This document shows positions 51,682 to 58,772 of a DNA stretch of 64,000 bases, piece after piece. A program made the translations under genes and the position numbers. Under the pieces are notes generated by a model. It ran no database searches, was not told the origin of the DNA, and saw only the letters and a program-made list of their open reading frames with translations. Within the stretch, counting starts at the first letter, position 1, and each line of letters opens with the position of its first letter. The DNA comes from Anaerolineae bacterium (GTDB lineage Bacteria; Chloroflexota; Anaerolineae; Anaerolineales; Anaerolineaceae), in contig JABUFD010000001.1 of NCBI GenBank assembly GCA_013314735.1, forward strand, positions 868,001 to 932,000. The letters run 5' to 3'.

Positions 51682-53523
51682 ATGTGCGGAATTGTTGGTT
51701 ATGTTGGTGAACGGAATGCGACAGAGATTATCCTGAATGGTCTGCGCCGTTTGGAATACCGTGGGTATGATTCAGCCGGTGTGGCTGTTATTCATGATGG
51801 GCTGATCGAACTTCGGCGTGATGTCGGGAAATTGAACCGACTGTCAGATGTCCTTTTGCGTGATCCGATTGCGGGGAGGATTGGCATTGGACACACCCGG
51901 TGGGCGACTCATGGTGTTCCTTCAGAGCGGAACGCTCATCCCCACCTGGGACAAACCGGCAAGGTTGTGGTTGTTCATAATGGAATTGTTGAGAATTTCA
52001 TCACACTGAAAGAGCAACTGCTAAGTGAGGGCGCTGTATTTAAATCGGATACTGATACCGAAACGATAGTTTTGATGATCGAACGATATATTAACCGGGG
52101 GATGGGGCTTGTGGAGGCGACACAAACCACCCTCAAACAACTTCGTGGTGCTCACGGCGTGGTGGTGCTTTCGGTCGATGAACCAGACAAAATTGTGACG
52201 GCAAGGATTGGTAACGCGGGTGGGGTTGTCATTGGATTTGGCGAGGGCGAAATGTTCGTTGCTTCCGATATCCCGGCAATTCTCGAACATACTCGCCGCA
52301 TGGTTTTCCTGGAATCCCAGCAAATGGCTGTGATCCAGAAAAGTGAAACAAAAATCATGACGTTGGATGGAGAGGCGATTCCGTATGAACCGAGTGTCGT
52401 GGCCTGGGATCCGGTATCGGCAGAAAAAGGCGAATACCGCCATTTTATGCAAAAAGAAATTCATGAGCAGGTGCGCTCATTGACAGATACACTGGCTGGC
52501 CGGGCTGATTTTGAGCGATTTGACATCCAACTGCCGGATTTACACCTGAACGTGGCTGACGTACGGAAAATGGATAAAATTTTCATCACAGCCTGTGGCA
52601 CAGCTGCGCATGCAGGAATGGTAGGGAAAATCCTGATTGAAACAATTGCGCAGATACCTGTGGAGGTGGAGATTGCTTCCGAATTCCGCTACAGGGAACC
52701 ATTGCTGACTGAGAATATGGCTGTGATTGCCATCAGTCAGTCCGGTGAAACAGCAGACACCCTGGCTGCGATGGCGTTGGCGAAGAGTAAAGGGGCGAAG
52801 GTATGGTCTATCGTGAACGCGATCGGCTCTCAGGCGATGCGCGTAGCCGACGGCTTTATTTCGATGCAAACTGGTCCGGAGATTGGCGTGGCTTCGACAA
52901 AAGCATTTACCGCACCGCTGGTTGATCTTTATATGATGGCAGTAGTGTTGGGTGAAATGCGGGGAGTTATAACTGTTCCTGAGAAAAAGGCATACCTGGA
53001 AGCGTTGAGACAGGTGCCTGACCTGGTGAGTCAGACATTGGACCATGAACATGAGGTCGTGGCTGTAGCGGAAATGTTGAAAAATTCGCAACATGCTCTC
53101 TACCTGGGGCGTGGAATTAATATGCCAATCGCTTATGAAGGGGCGTTGAAGCTGAAAGAAATTTCTTATATCCATGCCGAAGGATATCCTGCCGGCGAAA
53201 TGAAGCATGGCCCAATCGCACTCATTGACCAGCAGATGCCAGTTGTGGCAATCTGTCCTCGGGACCAATGGTACGAAAAGATGATCTCCCAGATAGAGCA
53301 GGCCAAAGCCCGTGGCGGGATTATCGTTTCCGTGGCTGAAGCAGGTGATATCCGGGTGGAGAGGCTCTCCGACGCGGTTCTGTGGGTGCCCAAAGCGCAT
53401 TGGTTGTTAAACCCGGTCGTCACAGTCATCCCGTTGCAAATTCTTGCATATCATATTGCTGCTTTGCGTGGCCTGGATGTGGATCAACCGCGGAACCTGG
53501 CCAAGTCCGTTACAGTCGAATAA
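51682..53523 (+). CDS. glmS: Glutamine-fructose-6-phosphate aminotransferase (isomerising)
   Basis: 613 residues, full length. Cys2 is the glutaminase nucleophile (MCGIVGYVG); RRLEYRGYDSAG and GHTRWATHG complete the amidotransferase half (about 1-240). Two SIS domains follow: TACGTAAHAGMVGK with the isomerase site and SQSGETADTLAA, then EISYIHAEGYPAGEMKHGPIAL; the C-terminus ends LAKSVTVE. It makes glucosamine-6-phosphate, the first step towards UDP-GlcNAc for peptidoglycan. AGGAGTGGAAT precedes the ATG, 20 bases after the predicted ribozyme, which should control it by product-triggered mRNA cleavage. Confidence 0.98.
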   Translation: MCGIVGYVGERNATEIILNGLRRLEYRGYDSAGVAVIHDGLIELRRDVGKLNRLSDVLLRDPIAGRIGIGHTRWATHGVPSERNAHPHLGQTGKVVVVHNGIVENFITLKEQLLSEGAVFKSDTDTETIVLMIERYINRGMGLVEATQTTLKQLRGAHGVVVLSVDEPDKIVTARIGNAGGVVIGFGEGEMFVASDIPAILEHTRRMVFLESQQMAVIQKSETKIMTLDGEAIPYEPSVVAWDPVSAEKGEYRHFMQKEIHEQVRSLTDTLAGRADFERFDIQLPDLHLNVADVRKMDKIFITACGTAAHAGMVGKILIETIAQIPVEVEIASEFRYREPLLTENMAVIAISQSGETADTLAAMALAKSKGAKVWSIVNAIGSQAMRVADGFISMQTGPEIGVASTKAFTAPLVDLYMMAVVLGEMRGVITVPEKKAYLEALRQVPDLVSQTLDHEHEVVAVAEMLKNSQHALYLGRGINMPIAYEGALKLKEISYIHAEGYPAGEMKHGPIALIDQQMPVVAICPRDQWYEKMISQIEQAKARGGIIVSVAEAGDIRVERLSDAVLWVPKAHWLLNPVVTVIPLQILAYHIAALRGLDVDQPRNLAKSVTVE

Positions 53524-53558
53524 GGTTTGCATATTGTTTCCCATCGTCCTGTTTCGAG

Positions 53559-53578
53559 TATAATTTCTCAAATGAGAA
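53559..53578 (+). promoter_or_regulatory. -10 element and palindrome before the M42 peptidase genes
   Basis: TATAAT (53559-53564) is followed at once by TTCTCA-AA-TGAGAA (53565-53578), a perfect 6-2-6 palindrome that would cover the transcription start. A weak -35 (TTGTTT) lies 19 bases upstream. The arrangement suits an operator for the three-gene cluster. Confidence 0.45.
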
Positions 53579-53609
53579 TAAATCGAGAAAGTCGAGGAGA
53601 AGACCTGTG

Positions 53610-54692
53610 ATGGAAGATTACCGCGTTCTTGCAAAAGAACTGTGCGACCTTCCAGGATTGTCTGGTTATGAACATCCTGTTCGGGACCGGATTCGTTTAT
53701 CCTGGGAACCGTTGGCAGATGAAGTGTGGGTGAGTCCACTGGGCAGTTTGCATGCAATCAAACATGGATGTGGTGCTGAACCGCGCCGACGTCTTCTGGT
53801 GGCTGCGCATATGGATGCCGTGGGAATGATCGTGACAAAAATTGAGAAGGGTGGATTTTTACGTTTCACCAGTGTTGGCGGTTTGGACCCACGTATACTG
53901 CCGTATCAACCAGTGTGTGTTCTTGGGAGAGAGCTGCTCTCAGGAATCATTGCTGCACCTTCCGAACGGCAACTCCCGGAGTCGTTGCATGGAAAAGCAT
54001 TCCCAATGGAATACCTGTTCATTGACACCGGATTGGATGAAGAGAGGGTGAAATCACTGGTTCATCCTGGCGATATGGTTTCTTTTGCCAACAAGCCAAT
54101 CGATATCGATATGGACACGCTCATGGCACATACACTCGATGACCGGGCATCAGTAGTTGCAGCCACTGTTGCATTGCAGTTGCTACAGAGTCGAAAGCAT
54201 GAATGGGATATTGTTTTTGCTGCGACAGTCCAGGAGGAGGTTGGCTTGAAAGGGGCGAGAACATCAGGATTTCAGGCACAGCCAGATCTTGCGATTGCTG
54301 TTGATGTCGGCTTCGCGAAAGAACCGGGCGCAAGTGGCTACTTCCTGTTGGAACCGGGTTCCGGCCCAGCGATTGCCTGGGGACCAGTTTGTCACCCGGG
54401 TATGGCTGAGATGATTCTGTCCATGGCTGACCAATTGACCATTCCGCATACAAAGGAAATTAATCCATCTGGCAGAACAGGAACGGATGGTGACGCAATC
54501 AGTCTTGTTGGCACGGGCATTCCAACCTCAGTATTCTCAATTCCCTTGCGATTCATGCATTCCCCTGTTGAAATGGTGCGGTATGAAGATATGTACCAGA
54601 CAGGACGTTTGATTGCCGAATTTGCGGCTTCATTGGACAAAGACACGATGCCCAATCTTCTCCACGATGATACAGCGGATGAGGAGGAATGA
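53610..54692 (+). CDS. M42-family metallo-aminopeptidase (first of three)
   Basis: 360 residues from the ATG at 53610 (GAGGAG ten bases upstream). Two-metal ligands: VAAHMDAVG (HxD) near residue 70, HTLDDRAS (bridging Asp), TVQEEVGLKGA (catalytic and metal Glu pair), IAVDVGF, and the last His in LRFMHSPVEM. These cytosolic enzymes form large hollow complexes (TET-like) that trim peptides. It differs clearly from its two neighbours, so the three may assemble hetero-oligomers or cover different residues. Confidence 0.92.
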   Translation: MEDYRVLAKELCDLPGLSGYEHPVRDRIRLSWEPLADEVWVSPLGSLHAIKHGCGAEPRRRLLVAAHMDAVGMIVTKIEKGGFLRFTSVGGLDPRILPYQPVCVLGRELLSGIIAAPSERQLPESLHGKAFPMEYLFIDTGLDEERVKSLVHPGDMVSFANKPIDIDMDTLMAHTLDDRASVVAATVALQLLQSRKHEWDIVFAATVQEEVGLKGARTSGFQAQPDLAIAVDVGFAKEPGASGYFLLEPGSGPAIAWGPVCHPGMAEMILSMADQLTIPHTKEINPSGRTGTDGDAISLVGTGIPTSVFSIPLRFMHSPVEMVRYEDMYQTGRLIAEFAASLDKDTMPNLLHDDTADEEE

Positions 54693-54693
54693 A

Positions 54694-55752
54694 ATGACGC
54701 AATGTATTACTCCTGAAATGATCGGTTTGTTAGAAAGACTTTGCAATGCCGATGGCGCACCTGGCAATGAACGGGAGGTCAGGCAAATCATTGCCAACGA
54801 AATTCGTGATGTTGTGGATTCCATCGAAGTTGACCAAATGGGCAACCTGATTGCCAGCGTTACAAACGGCCAACCCAGGAAGAAGGTTATGCTTGCCGCC
54901 CACATGGATGAAGTGGGTTTCATGGTCGTGAAAACGGGAGATGATGAGTTTTTTGAGTTCCGCTCCCTGGGGGGGATCGACCCAAAAATTTTACCCGCCA
55001 AAACGATTCGGATTGGGAAAGATAAGTTTACGGGTGTTATCAGCCCTCGTACCGCCCATTTGACAACAACCGAGGAACGAAAATCTGTAGTTCCGCTTGA
55101 TAAATTACAAATTACCGTTGGCTCTTCGCATAAAAAGAAAGTGGTACCAGGTGATTATGCCTGTTTTGACACTCCATTTGTCGCTTCAGAGGGTGTCATC
55201 ACGGCCAAGGCCCTCGATGACCGTGTGGGGTGTGCCAATGTGATCTGGCTTCTTAAACATCCGCCAGCTGATACCGAGTTATTTGGGGTTTTTACCGTGC
55301 AGGAGGAATTGGGATTGCGCGGAGCCGGGGTGAGTGCGTTCCGTGTTAATCCTGATCTGGCGCTTGTGTTCGATACAACCCCTGCTGTTGAACCACCACT
55401 CTTGGATGATGATGACTTGAACGTGCAATATAACGTTCAGACAGGAAAAGGTCCTGCCATCTATACCTTGGACGCCAGCCAGGTGCATTTCGAACCTTTC
55501 ATCCAGTTGTTTGTGAGTGTGGCGGAATCTCTTGGTCTCCACTACCAGTTGCGTCAACCAGGTGCGGGTGGAACTGATTCAGGCGCAATCCACCTGCAAC
55601 GTGCGGGTATCTACAGTCAATCAATTTCTGTGCCCGTGCGTTATTTGCATACACCACGGGGAATGATGCGAATCTCCGACTGGGAAGAGACCCTGAAGCT
55701 GATCGAGGCTGTCTTAAACAAATTACCAGAATTTGATCCACGGGAGAAGTAG
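54694..55752 (+). CDS. M42-family metallo-aminopeptidase (second of three)
   Basis: 352 residues; the ATG at 54694 lies just after the stop of the first peptidase with GAGGAGG in front. Ligand motifs: LAAHMDEVGF, KALDDRVGC, TVQEELGLRGA, LVFDTTPA and RYLHTPRGM. The usual PA/insert domain (about 70-170) carries LGGIDPKILPAKTIRI. Tight gene packing shows co-transcription with the first and third copies. Confidence 0.92.
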   Translation: MTQCITPEMIGLLERLCNADGAPGNEREVRQIIANEIRDVVDSIEVDQMGNLIASVTNGQPRKKVMLAAHMDEVGFMVVKTGDDEFFEFRSLGGIDPKILPAKTIRIGKDKFTGVISPRTAHLTTTEERKSVVPLDKLQITVGSSHKKKVVPGDYACFDTPFVASEGVITAKALDDRVGCANVIWLLKHPPADTELFGVFTVQEELGLRGAGVSAFRVNPDLALVFDTTPAVEPPLLDDDDLNVQYNVQTGKGPAIYTLDASQVHFEPFIQLFVSVAESLGLHYQLRQPGAGGTDSGAIHLQRAGIYSQSISVPVRYLHTPRGMMRISDWEETLKLIEAVLNKLPEFDPREK

Positions 55753-55753
55753 A

Positions 55754-56761
55754 ATGAAAACCTTGTTGAAGATATTGACAGAATGTGCAAGCCCTACCGG
55801 CCGCGAACTGCCGATTCGAAACCTGATCCGGTCGATGGTGGAGAGCCTGGCTGATGAAGTAAGTGTTGATGTGATGGGAAACCTGATCGCCCGGAAGGGA
55901 TCGCTTCAGCCGGGTGGGATGAAGATCATGTTATCCGCACATATTGATGAAATTGGGATTGCGGTAACCCATGTTGACGATAACGGGTTTGTCCGCTTTA
56001 CAAATGTCGGGGGTGTGCGCCCCTATACCTGTTATAGTGGAAGGGTTCGATTTTCGGATGGCACAGTAGGTGTGATTGGCATGGAACCAACCACATCGGT
56101 AACAGAAGTGCAGCCATTGTCGAAAATGTATATCGATGTTGGTGCAACGAACCCTGCAGATTGCCCGGTTTCGGTCGGTGATTTTGGCGTTTTTGACAGA
56201 CCTTTTGCCGAATTGGGCAATGGGCGAATTGTCTCGAAAGCAATGGATGACCGAGCTGGTGCCGCGGTTTTGGTCCGTTTGCTGGAAATGATGCCTGAGA
56301 ATCCACACGAAATTTATTTTGTGTTCAGCACGCAGGAAGAAGTCGGCCTGCGAGGCGCAAGGACCGCTGCTTATCATATCGATCCAGACCTGGGAATCGC
56401 GCTTGATGTTACTTTGACAGGGGACACACCCAAGTCGGCAACAATGGATGTCGCTTTGGGGAAGGGCCCGGCAATTAAAGTAAAAGATAGTGGGATGATA
56501 TCCAGCCCGGCGCTGGTCAGATACCTGACGGAAATTGCTGTGAAAGAGGAAATTCCATATCAGATGGAGGTTCTGACGGGCGGTACCACGGATGCGGCAG
56601 CCATCCAGGTTTCCAGGGGAGGGGTTCCTTCTGGTTGTATCTCAATTCCATGCCGGTATGTTCATTCACCCTCCGAGGTGGTGGACCTGGCAGATATGGA
56701 AAATGCAGTTCGATTACTGGTCGCTGCCCTCGGACAATCGATTTTGTTGGGTGACGCCTGA
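55754..56761 (+). CDS. M42-family metallo-aminopeptidase (third of three)
   Basis: 335 residues; GGAGAAG stands before the ATG, which follows the stop of the second copy by one base. Ligand motifs: LSAHIDEIGI, KAMDDRAGAA, STQEEVGLRGA, IALDVTLTGD and RYVHSPSEVV. Slightly shorter than the other two. The conserved GGTTDAAAI near residue 280, before the final His, is typical of the FrvX/YsdC group. Confidence 0.92.
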   Translation: MKTLLKILTECASPTGRELPIRNLIRSMVESLADEVSVDVMGNLIARKGSLQPGGMKIMLSAHIDEIGIAVTHVDDNGFVRFTNVGGVRPYTCYSGRVRFSDGTVGVIGMEPTTSVTEVQPLSKMYIDVGATNPADCPVSVGDFGVFDRPFAELGNGRIVSKAMDDRAGAAVLVRLLEMMPENPHEIYFVFSTQEEVGLRGARTAAYHIDPDLGIALDVTLTGDTPKSATMDVALGKGPAIKVKDSGMISSPALVRYLTEIAVKEEIPYQMEVLTGGTTDAAAIQVSRGGVPSGCISIPCRYVHSPSEVVDLADMENAVRLLVAALGQSILLGDA

Positions 56762-56790
56762 TCGAATCACTTTTTACTTGAGTGTTGATA

Positions 56791-56835
56791 AGCCCCCTCC
56801 GATCACAATCCATTTCGATTGAGGAGGGGGCTTTG
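56791..56835 (+). terminator. Probable terminator after the M42 gene cluster
   Basis: AGCCCCCTCC and GGAGGGGGCT form a perfect 10-base stem around a 22-base loop that can itself pair partly (AATC/GATT). The following sequence TTGCC has few T residues, so efficiency is uncertain; it also lies between convergent genes. Confidence 0.55.
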
Positions 56836-56867
56836 CCAATCATGTGCCGGTTGTGTTGGTTACAAGA

Positions 56868-57914
56868 TCACTCTTGGACCTTTACGGTGGTTACCCCTTG
56901 ATGGTAGCGGTTGTGAATTTGTGGAATCAGGTATTGTTGAAAGGCCTGTTCAAGATCAAAATCGGGAGTCCAACCCCAATCCCGTCTTGCGGCAGAATCA
57001 TCAATATCGCCAGGCCACGAATCCACAATAATCTGTCTGGCGGGATGGATCGAATAATGGATGTTTGCTGAAGGAAAGGCATTGATGGTAATTTCGGCGA
57101 GTTGTTCTGCTGATGGGTTGAAACTGGTTACATTATATATCAATTGGGAGAGTGATTCGCGCGGTGCGCTCTCCAGTGTTAATAACGATTTCACCGCATC
57201 GGGCATGACCATAAATGGGAGCCGGGTGTCCGGGCGTACAAAACAGTTGTAGGGCAGTCCTTGCGCCGCGTGATGAAGCATTTCCGGGCCGTAATCACTG
57301 GTACCACCAGTAGGAACTGTGATCGCCGAAATTAATCCGGGAAATCGGATTGCACGAAAGTCGATATGGTGGGCTTGCTTGCCCTCATTGAGTAAGCGGT
57401 AGTGTGCTCCATAGTATGCGCCAAGGTTTTCGCATGCCAATTTATTGATGCCGTACATGGTTACGGGGCTCAACGCCTGGTCTTCCCTGACTTTTCCCGC
57501 TTGTTGCTTGGCTTCTGGCGTTGGGAAACCATACACCGCGATGGAACTGGGATAGATGAATTTCGTTTCATATTGCATCTGAAGGGTTTGCTGCGCCGCC
57601 AACTCGAGTAAAATGGCTGTTCCCTGCACGTTCACTTTCTGTGCCTGCAACGGGTTCATCTCGGCACGGGTGGAGAGAATGGAGGCAAGATGGAAGATAG
57701 AGGTAAAGTGATAATCTTGAAAAATTTCGACAAGGTGGGCTTCGTCCAGGATGTTGCATTGAATAAATTCACAGCAGCACTCTGCCAGGCAACTATCCAG
57801 GGGAGAAAGGTCCAACGCGACAATATTTCCATTCCCTTGTTCATAAATTTTTGTAATCAGCGAATGGCCAATCTCACCATTTGCACCTGTGATTAATATG
57901 CAATCTTGTTTCAT
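56868..57914 (-). CDS. SDR-type L-threonine 3-dehydrogenase
   Basis: 348 residues; GAGG lies six bases before the ATG at 57914. Rossmann motif ILITGANGEIGHSL at the N-terminus, IFHLASILSTRAEMNP, catalytic Tyr and Lys in MYGINKLACE. The segment DYGPEMLHHAAQG...DTRLPFMVMPDA and the C-terminal DSWPGDIDDSAARRDWGW are the pattern of epimerase-like threonine dehydrogenases. It would oxidise threonine to 2-amino-3-ketobutyrate with NAD. No 2-amino-3-ketobutyrate CoA ligase gene is adjacent. An UDP-sugar epimerase is less likely. Confidence 0.82.
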   Translation of the reverse strand: MKQDCILITGANGEIGHSLITKIYEQGNGNIVALDLSPLDSCLAECCCEFIQCNILDEAHLVEIFQDYHFTSIFHLASILSTRAEMNPLQAQKVNVQGTAILLELAAQQTLQMQYETKFIYPSSIAVYGFPTPEAKQQAGKVREDQALSPVTMYGINKLACENLGAYYGAHYRLLNEGKQAHHIDFRAIRFPGLISAITVPTGGTSDYGPEMLHHAAQGLPYNCFVRPDTRLPFMVMPDAVKSLLTLESAPRESLSQLIYNVTSFNPSAEQLAEITINAFPSANIHYSIHPARQIIVDSWPGDIDDSAARRDWGWTPDFDLEQAFQQYLIPQIHNRYHQGVTTVKVQE

Positions 57915-57934
57915 GAGTCCTCTATCTGTTATGG

Positions 57935-57968
57935 CAAAAAAATTCGGAACCAAAACCGGGTTCCGAAT
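57935..57968 (-). terminator. Rho-independent terminator of the phosphatase gene
   Basis: On the minus strand ATTCGGAACC and GGTTCCGAAT form a perfect 10-base stem with a 7-base loop and then seven T residues. It lies 13 bases after the stop of the phosphatase gene and separates it from the dehydrogenase gene. Confidence 0.9.
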
Positions 57969-57980
57969 ACTGGTGAATGA

Positions 57981-58718
57981 TTAAATATTCGTAAAAGTCC
58001 CGGTAGTCATGGCAGGTGTGACGGGTAAATTTACAGCGAGTCGGCGTATTCGATCCTTGGACCTGGGTTGGACGCGTAAAACAACAACGGACATATCGTC
58101 CTGTGGTCGATTTTGATCAAGGCGAAGTGCCTGTGAGATCAGCTGATCGGCCAGGGTTTTCGCAGAAGGCTCCTGTAGTTCCAGGAGGGAATTCAAGAGT
58201 AAAGGAATATCGAGTGATTCATCGTTGTGTCGGCCTGCAGTAAGAAAGCCATCTGTGCACATCACAACGGTGAGTCCTGCTTCGATGGCAATTTCCGATA
58301 CCTCCGGGCTGATACCGTGCTTGTTCCCAATCGGGTTTGATGAACCACTGAGGACTTCCGTCCGACCATTGCGGGTGATGAAGAGCGACGTTGGATTGTT
58401 GCGGCTGACGACAAGTGTATTCGATTCCAGGTCGGCGGACAGAATATCGAGGTAGGCGTTGGCTTCACCATGGTATACAGAAAAAAGATGATCCGATGCA
58501 GCCCTGGCGGCGGCGCTATCCCGGACACCTTCTGCGACCAGGCTGATGACTTTTCGGACCGCCAGGCTGGAAACCTGCTTGGCGCGGTAGCCAGTGGTTT
58601 GCCCGTCGCAGAGGACAACCGAATAACCACCTGCCGGGCGCTCTACGACTTCCAATGTATCCCCGCTGACATCCGAGCCAAATTTGTTCGTTTTTGCTAC
58701 CGCTATTTGAATTTCCAT
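57981..58718 (-). CDS. PP2C/SpoIIE-type serine phosphatase
   Basis: 245 residues without a sensory domain. VVLCDGQTTGYRAK near residue 35 is the DG metal motif, MCTDGFLTAG near 150 the second DG, and QDDMSVVVLRV near 215 the C-terminal Asp-Asp motif of the SpoIIE/RsbU group. Such enzymes dephosphorylate anti-sigma-factor antagonists or other Ser/Thr-phosphorylated proteins. FHA proteins elsewhere in the window imply Ser/Thr kinase signalling in this organism. The start has no ribosome site; TAAAAT ends seven bases upstream. Confidence 0.88.
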   Translation of the reverse strand: MEIQIAVAKTNKFGSDVSGDTLEVVERPAGGYSVVLCDGQTTGYRAKQVSSLAVRKVISLVAEGVRDSAAARAASDHLFSVYHGEANAYLDILSADLESNTLVVSRNNPTSLFITRNGRTEVLSGSSNPIGNKHGISPEVSEIAIEAGLTVVMCTDGFLTAGRHNDESLDIPLLLNSLLELQEPSAKTLADQLISQALRLDQNRPQDDMSVVVLRVQPRSKDRIRRLAVNLPVTPAMTTGTFTNI

Positions 58719-58725
58719 ATGTCCA

Positions 58726-58731
58726 ATTTTA
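58726..58731 (-). promoter_or_regulatory. -10 element of a predicted leaderless promoter
   Basis: TAAAAT on the minus strand ends seven bases before the phosphatase ATG (58718). TTAACC lies 17 bases further upstream as a possible -35. Same spacing as the other predicted leaderless promoters. Confidence 0.5.
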
Positions 58732-58772
58732 CTTGAAAATGTAATGAAGGTTAAGGTTCATGGCTGTGACAG

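Noticed and set aside
52540-53400. A 286-codon antisense frame opposite glmS
   Set aside because: It is a shadow of the conserved SIS domains of glmS; its product is His/Cys-rich without domain features.
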